The notes under the pieces: model-generated | What the model was told of the DNA's origin: nothing | What the model saw: only the letters and a program-made list of their open reading frames with translations | Database searches by the model: none | Source: Lachnospiraceae bacterium | Lineage (GTDB): Bacteria; Bacillota; Clostridia; Lachnospirales; Lachnospiraceae | Direction: 5' to 3' | Assembly: GCA_029067085.1 (NCBI GenBank) | Contig: JAIEFE010000013.1 | Location: 62,001-126,000, forward strand | Length of the DNA stretch: 64,000 nucleotides | Shown here: piece by piece, positions 35,368 to 43,076 of the stretch | Layout: every line of letters starts with the position of its first letter | Numbering within the stretch: the first letter of the stretch is position 1 | Made by a program: the position numbers and the translations under genes

Positions 35368-35382
35368 CGGGAAGGAATACCG

Positions 35383-35817
35383 ATGAAAACCATTAAGATC
35401 AAATATTTTTCAGATAAAATAGAGAAACTCACGTATATTGACGGGAAATCAGACTGGATCGATCTGCGGGCGGCTGAGGACGTGGTCTTAAAAAAGGGAG
35501 AGTTTAGACTGATCCCCCTTGGTGTGGCGATGGAGCTTCCTGAGGGGTATGAGGCCCATGTGGTGCCCAGAAGCTCTACCTTTAAAAATTTCGGTATTAT
35601 CCAGACCAATCATCAGGGTGTGATCGACGCCTCCTACTGCGGAGATAACGATCAGTGGTTTATGCCTGTCTATGCAGTCAGAGATACGGAGATTCATGTC
35701 AATGACCGCATATGCCAGTTCCGCATTATGGAAAATCAGCCAAAGATCGCCTTTGACGAGGTGGAGCATTTAAACAATGCCGACCGGGGCGGACATGGCA
35801 GTACGGGAAAAGCTTGA
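35383..35817 (+). CDS. dut: dUTP diphosphatase
   Basis: A 144-residue trimeric dUTPase. Motifs are present in order: [42 protein letters not shown] and the C-terminal phosphate clamp RGGHGSTG. It removes dUTP and supplies dUMP for thymidylate synthesis, which suits its place 15 bp behind nrdG. It is likely co-regulated with nrdDG from the NrdR-controlled promoter. A strong bidirectional terminator follows. Confidence 0.95.
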   Translation: MKTIKIKYFSDKIEKLTYIDGKSDWIDLRAAEDVVLKKGEFRLIPLGVAMELPEGYEAHVVPRSSTFKNFGIIQTNHQGVIDASYCGDNDQWFMPVYAVRDTEIHVNDRICQFRIMENQPKIAFDEVEHLNNADRGGHGSTGKA

Positions 35818-35834
35818 TTTTTATATGAATATCA

Positions 35835-35869
35835 AAAAGCGATAAAACGATCACGGTTTTATCGCTTTT
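35835..35869. terminator. Bidirectional terminator between dut and the germination gene
   Basis: A perfect 14-bp stem, aaaagcgataaaac (35835-35848) against 35856-35869, with a 7-nt loop and A/T at both ends. It serves dut on the plus strand and the germination gene on the minus strand. Confidence 0.9.
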
Positions 35870-35896
35870 CTAATAGATTAAAAACTCTCAAATTCT

Positions 35897-37318
35897 TTAC
35901 TGCTTCGCCTCCGGCAGACGCATACGCAATAGTCTTTTAGTAAGCTGTCTGAAATTGAAGGGCAGAAGCGGATAGATATAGCTCTTATCCGACAGCGTCT
36001 TGTTGCATACGATGGAAAACAGGAAAAGCAGGATGGCGGCCACATATCCATAGATTCCAAAGATCGCGGTCAGGATCAGGTTGATGATCCGCATGAATTT
36101 CAGCGCATAGCCCAGTTCATAGTTCTGCTGAGTGTAGTTTGCAATGGCAACAAACGCCATGTACAGCATCACTTCACTGTTGAACCAGCCGCTGTTGACT
36201 GAAAATTCGCCAAGCACCAGCGCCGCCATCACACTTAAAGGGGTACTCAGCATATTTGGTGTGTTTACCGCTGCCAGCTTTAGACCATCGATGGCCAGCT
36301 CCAGGATCAGAAATTGTGCGATCAGCGGAATATTTGATTCTTCTTGCAGCATAATGAATTGAAAGCTGTCCGGTATCCACTCGGGATTCTGCATCAGGAG
36401 CAGAAAGGTCGGAGTCATAATATAGGTCAGGATCGAAATCAAAAATCGTGTCAGGCGCAGGTACGTTCCTGTGACGGGCGGAAAATAATAATCATCCGCC
36501 TCCTCTACAATATCGAAGATGGATGTTGGTACGATCATGGCAGAGGGGGAATTATCCACCAGGATCACGATGTCTCCCTCCAGTACCTGAGCCGCCGCCA
36601 CGTCGGGCCGCTCCGTAAATTTGAATTTCGGAAAAGGGTTGAACCACAACCGCTGGTAAAGACATTCCGCCAGACTTTCCTGATTCATGGTCAGAGCATC
36701 CACCTTGATGTTTTCGATCCGTTTTTTTACTTTATTCAAAAAGGCATGATCCACACGGTTATCCATATAGCAGAGCACAATATCTGTCTTAGAACTTTTT
36801 CCCGCATTCATCATTTCCATGCGAAGCTGTGTGCTGCGGATCCGTCTCCGGATCAGTGCCGTATTAAAGACCACCGTCTCCACGAATCCATCCTTGCTGC
36901 CTCGAAGTGTCTTATCTTTATCCGGCTCAGATACGCTTCTTGCCGGATAAGTTCTGGAATCCAGCAGCACACATCTGTCGTAGCCGTCAATAAAGAGCGC
37001 AAACACACCTGAAAGAACATTGTAGATGATATCGTCCCATTTATCCTTGAGATCCACTTCAACATAGGGTGTGGCCTTCTTTGCCATTTCGTAGGCGCTC
37101 TCCGGCATATCCTCCGGTGTCAGGCCGATAAAATACTGGAGGATCTTCATCATCAGCTCGTCCTTGCAGAAACCGTCAATAAAATAGATGCAGGCCTGTC
37201 TGCCGCCCACTTCGATCACACGATAGACCACATCAAAGCTTGTATCCGGCGCCATGTGTTCCTTCATGTACTCCATACTTTCCTGTAGAGAAGTTGTCAT
37301 TTTTTCTTTATTATTCAA
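35897..37318 (-). CDS. GerA/SpoVAF-type spore germination protein
   Basis: A 473-residue member of the GerA-A/SpoVAF family. A large cytoplasmic N-terminal region holds GFVETVVFNTALIRRRIR, the family signature, then the conserved GDIVILVDNSPSAMIVP and the FPPVTGTYLRLTRF entry to the membrane part. About five helices follow (residues 290-450). Family members take part in nutrient sensing or SpoVA-linked ion and DPA release during germination. No gerB or gerC partner lies nearby, so the SpoVAF type is favoured. The start is TTG at 37318, with AAGGAG 8 nt upstream. A sigma-G promoter lies at 37356-37385. Confidence 0.88.
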   Translation of the reverse strand: MNNKEKMTTSLQESMEYMKEHMAPDTSFDVVYRVIEVGGRQACIYFIDGFCKDELMMKILQYFIGLTPEDMPESAYEMAKKATPYVEVDLKDKWDDIIYNVLSGVFALFIDGYDRCVLLDSRTYPARSVSEPDKDKTLRGSKDGFVETVVFNTALIRRRIRSTQLRMEMMNAGKSSKTDIVLCYMDNRVDHAFLNKVKKRIENIKVDALTMNQESLAECLYQRLWFNPFPKFKFTERPDVAAAQVLEGDIVILVDNSPSAMIVPTSIFDIVEEADDYYFPPVTGTYLRLTRFLISILTYIMTPTFLLLMQNPEWIPDSFQFIMLQEESNIPLIAQFLILELAIDGLKLAAVNTPNMLSTPLSVMAALVLGEFSVNSGWFNSEVMLYMAFVAIANYTQQNYELGYALKFMRIINLILTAIFGIYGYVAAILLFLFSIVCNKTLSDKSYIYPLLPFNFRQLTKRLLRMRLPEAKQ

Positions 37319-37355
37319 CGCAAAAACTCCTTCCGTGACTTACCATTGTTTCCCA

Positions 37356-37385
37356 TAGTATGTCTTGGAAGGAGGGTGTTTATGC
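37356..37385 (-). promoter_or_regulatory. Sigma-G promoter of the germination gene
   Basis: On the minus strand GCATA (37381-37385), 18 bp, then CATACTA (37356-37362) matches the Bacillus sigma-G consensus gHATR-18-CATnMTA at every position. The expected start of transcription is about 30 nt before the TTG start codon. It places this gene in the forespore late programme. Confidence 0.8.
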
Positions 37386-37508
37386 AACATATTGCTGTAT
37401 TTCCGGCACTCTTTTCGTAAACTCTCCTAGAATTGCGTATTCATTAAAAACGGGCTTATAAATATACATTGCAAGCGACAGGCGAATATTCTATAATCAA
37501 ATATATAA

Positions 37509-37735
37509 ACCGGAAGTTGTAAAGGAGAACTTTATGAAATCAGGCTATAGAGATGATGGCTGGTTAACTGGAAGACTATATTTCAACAGAAAAGATAAAA
37601 GAGTAATTATCAAGAGGCCGCAAAGTGGGTTTGGTTATACGATGAATTTAGGAAATAAGTGGACATGGATATTTAGTATTATTTTTGTAATTATTTTAGT
37701 TATATTAGTCAGCTTTCTTTAAGACAACTTCCGGT
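37509..37735. repeat. 12-bp perfect inverted repeats flanking the DUF5808 gene
   Basis: accggaagttgt at 37509-37520 and its exact reverse complement at 37724-37735 enclose a 62-codon gene with almost no other sequence. They could be ends of a tiny mobile cassette, or arms that fold the transcript and cover the ribosome-binding site next to the left copy. Confidence 0.7.
37534..37722 (+). CDS. DUF5808-type small membrane protein
   Basis: A 62-residue protein. WLTGRLYFNRKDKRVIIKRP and GFGYTMNLG match the core of the DUF5808 domain (pattern W..G.fYfN..D.r..V.Kr...G.TlNf). A C-terminal transmembrane helix spans about residues 42-62. AAAGGAG precedes the ATG by 6-7 nt. In larger proteins this domain accompanies membrane helices and has no established role. 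The gene is AT-rich, and 12-bp inverted repeats bracket it. It converges with the HTH-PurM gene. Confidence 0.75.
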   Translation: MKSGYRDDGWLTGRLYFNRKDKRVIIKRPQSGFGYTMNLGNKWTWIFSIIFVIILVILVSFL

Positions 37736-37798
37736 ATGTCTTAGTTATATTCAGAAACCCTGTAATATTATCGACTTATGCTGGAGACATTTCTCTTT

Positions 37799-39043
37799 TC
37801 ACCAGGTAATATGATTTTTAAAAATTACTTTTTTGCTTCCGGCTTCAATTTTACCAATTTCGTAGCAATCATAATGTTTTTTGATAAGTTCTTCTACCCG
37901 CTTTGCATGCTGTCTTTCTACAACAACAATCATGCCAACACCACAATTAAATGTAGAGAGCATTTCAGTTTCGTCAATATTTCCGACTGCCTTGATATAA
38001 GAAAATATGGGCAATGGTTTTATCTGATCCAAATATATTTCAGCACATAACCCATTCGGTATGATCCTACCTAAATTGCCTTCTATACCACCGCCGGTAA
38101 TATGCGCCATGCCGTGAACGCTGCTATCAGGAAACAGAGATTTTATTGACTTGTAGTATGGCGTGTGTGGTTTCATAATTTGTTCAATAAAAGTTTCTCC
38201 ACCTATCTTATCCAGTTTTATTTGTGGCATTTTTTCCATCAACAACCGAACTAATGTATAACCGTTTGTATGAAGACCATTCGAGGCTATTGCCAGCACA
38301 ATATCTCCCTCGTGAATATCGGTGCCATCAATAACATTACTTCTGGAAACGATACCTGCAATACTAGACGTGAGTATATATAATCCACTACTGACAACAT
38401 CCGGTTGGATGGAAGTTTCTCCGCCAACCAAATTGCATTCGTTTTCCTGACACGCTTCGGATATGCCTTTCACAAAAGACTTTATTGTTTCTTTTTCTGC
38501 CTTTCCACACACAATAGTGTCAAGTACTGCAAGCGGTTTTGCTCCCATTACTGCAATATCATTTACCAAATGATTTATCATATCATGACATATTGACTCG
38601 CTGTACCCGTACTCCATAGCTAATTTTTGTTTAGAACCAGGTTCTTCTGATTTTAAAACCAATATAGGATCTTCTATATTTAAAAATCCTATATCGTATA
38701 GAGATGCAAAAGGACCTACGCCATTTAAAACGCGTTCGTTATCCGTTTTCAGATATACCGCCATTTCCTTTTTGATAGCGTCCGTATAGGAAATATCCAC
38801 TCCGGCTTTACTATATGAAAAGGTCTCGTTGTTCTTATCCCTTCCTACAAGAATTTCGTCAACCGTCGTATTCAAAATTTTAGCCAGCTCTACTAAGATT
38901 TCCAAATTCGGTAAAGTACCATTTTCCCATTTTGAAACAGCTTGAAAAGAGATTTTTAATTTTTCAGCTACTTCTGCCTGTGTCATTCCAAGTTGTTTTC
39001 TTTTATTTGAAATAAATTCTGATATTTTTTTGTTATCAAGCAT
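37799..39043 (-). CDS. HTH-PurM fusion: XRE domain joined to AIR-synthetase-like domain
   Basis: A 414-residue fusion. Residues about 5-64 are an XRE helix-turn-helix (ISNKRKQLGMTQAEVAEKLKISFQAVSKWENGTLPNLEIL). Residues about 75-414 follow AIR synthetase (PurM, phosphoribosylformylglycinamidine cyclo-ligase): VNDIAVMGAKPLAVLD, LVGGETS, GLHTNGYTLVRLL, HITGGGIEGNLGRIIPNG and FNCGVGMIVVV. The PurM loop usually reading TDGVGTK is here SEEPGSK, so Mg-ATP binding may be changed. It stands outside any pur operon, in an AT-rich stretch. It may be a regulator sensing a purine intermediate, or an enzyme that controls its own synthesis; the sequence does not decide. GGAGG lies before the ATG. Confidence 0.88.
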   Translation of the reverse strand: MLDNKKISEFISNKRKQLGMTQAEVAEKLKISFQAVSKWENGTLPNLEILVELAKILNTTVDEILVGRDKNNETFSYSKAGVDISYTDAIKKEMAVYLKTDNERVLNGVGPFASLYDIGFLNIEDPILVLKSEEPGSKQKLAMEYGYSESICHDMINHLVNDIAVMGAKPLAVLDTIVCGKAEKETIKSFVKGISEACQENECNLVGGETSIQPDVVSSGLYILTSSIAGIVSRSNVIDGTDIHEGDIVLAIASNGLHTNGYTLVRLLMEKMPQIKLDKIGGETFIEQIMKPHTPYYKSIKSLFPDSSVHGMAHITGGGIEGNLGRIIPNGLCAEIYLDQIKPLPIFSYIKAVGNIDETEMLSTFNCGVGMIVVVERQHAKRVEELIKKHYDCYEIGKIEAGSKKVIFKNHITW

Positions 39044-39400
39044 TTTACATCCTCCGGCTCTATAGTGTATCTTAAATATAATATATCTTTTGAGTTATTT
39101 ACAATAACTGAATATTTGAATTCAAAAGCTCCATTCTACTTACGGTTGAATACAGATTCTATTTCGAATTTTAAGCTGTGGGTACACTTATCCGAAAAGA
39201 GAGTTCGCAAACTATAATGTTTCAAACGAAAAAAGGAGAAAACTTATTATTCCTCTTGTTATTTTTCTGCTTAGATAGTAAAATAAAGTTAAATTAGCTA
39301 AATGATGTGACGTGAAATTAATTAAATTTAATCTTGCACATGCTAAAAATTAGCTATTACTGTTTTAACCGAAAATAATCTGAAATGAAGGAGAAAAAAT
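39044..39400. other. AT-rich intergenic region
   Basis: This 357-bp stretch between the divergent HTH-PurM and SGNH genes shows no supported gene. One AAAAAAGGAG at about 39228 is not followed by a usable start codon. Promoters for both neighbours must be here, but no convincing -35/-10 pair was found by eye. Confidence 0.5.
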
Positions 39401-40513
39401 ATGGGATACGACGTACACGCGGAAAAGGGCTGGGTCAACAGAGGAAATCTCTATCGGATGAAGGAACTGATGCGGCGGGCAAAAAACGGGGATCGCATCA
39501 CGCTGGCTTTTCTGGGCGGATCTATCACACAGGGATCCGTCTCTTCCCAATATACGAACTGCTACGCCTATCTGGTCTACGACTGGTTTGTGAGAAGGTT
39601 CCCGAAAACGGCCTTTACCTATGTAAATGCGGGTGTGGGAGGGACCACCTCACAGTTTGGTGTTTCGAGAGTGGAGGAGGATGTGCTCCGCTATAAGCCG
39701 GATTTTGTCGTGATCGAGTTTTCCGTAAATGACGAAAATACGGATTTCTTTCAGGAGACCTACGAGGGATTGATTCGGAGAGTATACGGAAACGTCTTTT
39801 CTCCGGCGGTCTTTTTGGTACATAATATCTTTTATAACACAGGTGTCAGTGCAGAAGAAAAACACAGGGAGATCGGGGCACATTATGGGCTGCCCAGTGT
39901 CAGCATGAAACCCACCATTTACAGTGAAGTGGTTTCCGGACACATCCCGGCGAGAGACATCACGCCGGACGATCTGCATCCTAACACGGAGGGACATGCG
40001 CTCCTTGCGGAGGTCATCACGGATTGTCTTGACAAGATATACCAGCAGATGGATGAGGAGGAGACGTCCTTTCCGATGCCGGCGCCTTTCACGCAAAATG
40101 CCTACGAGGATGCAAGGCGGTATCAGAACCATAACAGTAAGCCCGTCAGTGAAGGCTTTACGACGGATCAGACACTACAGAAATATGTGAACGACCTGTT
40201 TTGCGGAGGCTGGACGGCATCTGAAAAGGGAGCAAAGATATGCTTTCAGGTGGAGGGTACGGAGATTGCCGTGCAGTACAGAAAATCGGTGAAGCAGCCC
40301 GCACCCGTAGCGGTAGCGGTGGTGGACGGCGATGAGAAAAACGCCGTTACGCTGGATGCTAATTTCGATGAGACCTGGGGTGACTGCCTCTACATTGAGA
40401 CGCTGGCGCATCATATTGAAGGTGGTACGCATCAGGTGGAAATCCGGCTGAAAGAAACACATGAGAAGGATGCGGTTCCCTTTTACCTGGTGTCAGTCAT
40501 TACATCGGCCTAA
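39401..40513 (+). CDS. SGNH/GDSL-family hydrolase
   Basis: A 370-residue esterase-fold protein. Block I reads FLGGSITQG with the nucleophile Ser at about residue 47, block II has the Gly in NAGVGGTTS, block III the Asn in EFSVNDEN, and block V DLHPNTEGH supplies the catalytic Asp and His near residues 190-193. A C-terminal beta-rich domain (about 265-370) resembles a carbohydrate-binding or jelly-roll module. There is no signal peptide, so it is cytoplasmic. It may remove acetyl groups from sugars, which fits the glycosidase 56 bp downstream. The substrate is not known. Confidence 0.85.
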   Translation: MGYDVHAEKGWVNRGNLYRMKELMRRAKNGDRITLAFLGGSITQGSVSSQYTNCYAYLVYDWFVRRFPKTAFTYVNAGVGGTTSQFGVSRVEEDVLRYKPDFVVIEFSVNDENTDFFQETYEGLIRRVYGNVFSPAVFLVHNIFYNTGVSAEEKHREIGAHYGLPSVSMKPTIYSEVVSGHIPARDITPDDLHPNTEGHALLAEVITDCLDKIYQQMDEEETSFPMPAPFTQNAYEDARRYQNHNSKPVSEGFTTDQTLQKYVNDLFCGGWTASEKGAKICFQVEGTEIAVQYRKSVKQPAPVAVAVVDGDEKNAVTLDANFDETWGDCLYIETLAHHIEGGTHQVEIRLKETHEKDAVPFYLVSVITSA

Positions 40514-40569
40514 GACCGAAGAAGAACAGATTAAAAATATACATACGTTTTTGGAAGGAAGGAATATAT

Positions 40570-42873
40570 ATGTTTCGTGACGATTTTGTTTGGGGTGTGG
40601 CGAGCAGCGCCTGTCAGGTGGAAGGAAGAGATCCCGAGGACGGTGCAGGTACAATGATCTGGGATACGTTTGCAAAGAAAGGCAACATTTCAGATCATTC
40701 GGATGCCAGTGTGTCCTGTGATCATATGCACCGTTATCCTGAAGACTATAAGTTGATGCGCCTTCTTGGCGTGAAAGCCTACCGTTTCTCTGTGAGCTGG
40801 GCAAGGCTTATGCCGGAGGGGACGGGGCACGTTAACGAGAAAGCGGTCAAACTTTACCGTGATATGATCACGGAGATGAAAAAAAACGGCATTACACCTT
40901 ATCTGACCATGTATCACTGGGAACTGCCTCAGATATTGCAGGATAAAGGCGGCTGGCTGAATGAGGAGATCATTGATTGGTTCGGAGAATTTGCAAGGGT
41001 GGTGGCGGAGAATTTCTCTGATCTTTGCGAATATTATTTTACGCTGAATGAGCCACAGTGTTTTGTGGGATTCGGATATCTGCTCGGCATTCATGCACCG
41101 GGTGAAAAACTGTCGCTAAGGGACAGCTTTCAGATTGTCCACAATGTGCTGCGTGCGCATGGCAGGGCGGTAATCAATCTGCGTAAATATGCAAAGCAGC
41201 CGATTCGGATCGGCTGCGCGCCCACATGCGGAGTTGCCTATCCTTACAGTGAGAAGCCGGAAGATATCGAGGCGGCAAGGCAAAAGTTCTTCTCCCTCAA
41301 TGAACCGAATGAGAATTGGACCTGGAATGTCGTATGGTTTTCGGATCCGGTATTTTTTGGTCACTATCCGGAGGAGGGACTTAAAAAGTATAAGGAATAT
41401 CTGCCTGAGATCACCAAAGAGGATATGGAACTGATCTCACAGCCGTTAGATTTTTTAGGACAGAATATTTATACCGGCTACATGGTGCGCGCCGGAGCGG
41501 ACGGGGAGCCGGAGTATGTCGGACAGCCGATAGGTCACTCAAAGACGGCAAATGATTGGCTCGTGACGCCGAAGTGTATTTATTGGGGCATGAGATTTCT
41601 GTATGAGCGCTACAAACTGCCTTTGTATATCACGGAAAACGGGATGTCCTGCCACGATATTGTCTCTAAGGACGGCAAGGTGCATGACCCTAACCGAATC
41701 ACCTACCTGGATCAGTATCTCTCTGCCCTGCAGCAGGCGGTGGATGACGGTGTGGATGTGAGAGGGTATTTCGAGTGGACCTTTTTGGATAATTTTGAGT
41801 GGAGCAGGGGCTATACCGAACGGTTTGGTCTGGTTTATGTGGATTTTCAGAGCCAGAAGAGGATAGTCAAAGATTCCGCATACTGGTATAAGAAAGTGAT
41901 GGAGACGAATGGAGCGATCCTGTCGATCAATCAAAAGGAAAAGCCAATCTTATTCTTAAATCCTGTATTTAAGCAGATGATCTGGGGCGGAGAGCGCCTG
42001 GGAACGGATTGGTCTTATGAGATTCCGGGTCCCGGGACGGGTGAATGCTGGGCAGTGAGTGCGCATCCGAACGGCGATTGTACCGTGAGAGAGGGAAAGT
42101 ATGCCGGAAAGACATTGTCGGAACTCTGGGAGGAGGAACCGACGCTTTTTGGAAATACGAAACTGGATCGCTTTCCCCTGCTCACAAAGATAATCGACGC
42201 GAAGAACGATCTGAGCATTCAGGTGCATCCTGACGATGATTATGCAAACGAGCACGAAAACGGATCGTTCGGAAAGACTGAGTGTTGGTATATTTTGGAC
42301 TGTGAAGAGAATGCCACGCTGGTGGTCGGTCATAACGCGAAGGATAAAGAAGAGCTTACTGCAATGATAAATGAGGGAAGATGGGGAGAGTTTATCAGAG
42401 AGATTCCCGTAAAGAGGGGAGATTTCATCCAGATCGACCCCGGCACGGTACACGCGATCAAGGGTGGTATTATGCTTCTGGAGATCCAGCAGAATTCAGA
42501 TATTACCTATCGCGTCTATGACTACGATAGATTGAGTGACGGAAAGCCCAGACAGCTCCATGTGGAGCAGAGCATTGATGTGATCACCGTTCCGGCAAAG
42601 CCGACTGAGGACTGCGTGACAGCGGCGGCGGATCTGCCGAAAGATCAGAAGAACATACTGATCGAAGGTGAATACTATAAGGTTTGGAAGCTCGATGTGG
42701 TTAATCTCCTTTTCTTTGAGCAGGAGCATCCCTTCCTCATTATGAGTGTGATTTCAGGCGAGGGCTTGATCAACGGACAGTTGATACAGAAGGGAGATCA
42801 CTTTATTCTGCCCTGCGGATATGGAAGGGTAGAATTGCTGGGAAAGATGGAGATCATAGCGGCGAGCATCTGA
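40570..42873 (+). CDS. GH1 beta-glycosidase fused to mannose-6-phosphate isomerase
   Basis: A 767-residue fusion of two enzymes. Residues 1 to about 447 are a GH1 glycosidase: FVWGVASSACQVEG, acid/base Glu161 in TLNEPQ, nucleophile Glu356 in ITENGM, and EWTFLDNFEWSRGYTERFGL. Residues about 458-767 are a type I phosphomannose isomerase: GGERLGTDW, the zinc motif LSIQVHPDD, ECWYIL, GTVHAI and EIQQNSDITYRVYDYDR. Together they could release mannose or Man-6-P from a beta-linked sugar and turn it to fructose-6-phosphate. No mannose kinase or PTS gene lies beside it. AAGGAAGGAAT precedes the ATG, and a terminator follows. Confidence 0.92.
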   Translation: MFRDDFVWGVASSACQVEGRDPEDGAGTMIWDTFAKKGNISDHSDASVSCDHMHRYPEDYKLMRLLGVKAYRFSVSWARLMPEGTGHVNEKAVKLYRDMITEMKKNGITPYLTMYHWELPQILQDKGGWLNEEIIDWFGEFARVVAENFSDLCEYYFTLNEPQCFVGFGYLLGIHAPGEKLSLRDSFQIVHNVLRAHGRAVINLRKYAKQPIRIGCAPTCGVAYPYSEKPEDIEAARQKFFSLNEPNENWTWNVVWFSDPVFFGHYPEEGLKKYKEYLPEITKEDMELISQPLDFLGQNIYTGYMVRAGADGEPEYVGQPIGHSKTANDWLVTPKCIYWGMRFLYERYKLPLYITENGMSCHDIVSKDGKVHDPNRITYLDQYLSALQQAVDDGVDVRGYFEWTFLDNFEWSRGYTERFGLVYVDFQSQKRIVKDSAYWYKKVMETNGAILSINQKEKPILFLNPVFKQMIWGGERLGTDWSYEIPGPGTGECWAVSAHPNGDCTVREGKYAGKTLSELWEEEPTLFGNTKLDRFPLLTKIIDAKNDLSIQVHPDDDYANEHENGSFGKTECWYILDCEENATLVVGHNAKDKEELTAMINEGRWGEFIREIPVKRGDFIQIDPGTVHAIKGGIMLLEIQQNSDITYRVYDYDRLSDGKPRQLHVEQSIDVITVPAKPTEDCVTAAADLPKDQKNILIEGEYYKVWKLDVVNLLFFEQEHPFLIMSVISGEGLINGQLIQKGDHFILPCGYGRVELLGKMEIIAASI

Positions 42874-42910
42874 CAAATGTTAAAAAGACTGGCTTGAACA
42901 TGTAATTAAG

Positions 42911-42951
42911 AAAAAGACATTTATCTGCTGCCACAGATGGATGTCTTTTTT
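42911..42951 (+). terminator. Rho-independent terminator after the GH1-ManA gene
   Basis: aaaaagacat (42911-42920) pairs with atgtcttttt (42941-42950), with an inner tctg/caga pairing and a run of T. Confidence 0.8.
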
Positions 42952-42977
42952 TGCGGGGTACGCATGCGCCGGAGAAA

Positions 42978-43006
42978 TTGACACAGGCGGGTGAATCATG
43001 TAGTAT
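42978..43006 (+). promoter_or_regulatory. Promoter of the second GGDEF-EAL gene
   Basis: TTGACA (42978-42983), 17 bp, TAGTAT (43001-43006), about 70 bp before the start codon. Confidence 0.6.
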
Positions 43007-43076
43007 AAAAATAGCGTCAGGAGACAGTGAAAGAAATGATTACAGTGGCTGTTGACACTAGGAAAGCGGAGTGCAA

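Noticed and set aside
36344-37012. 222-residue open frame opposite the germination gene
   Set aside because: It is antisense to a conserved family protein.
39239-39330. Short peptide after an AAAAAAGGAG in the AT-rich gap
   Set aside because: No start codon lies at a usable distance from the ribosome-binding-site-like sequence, and the only ATG frame near it has no upstream signal.
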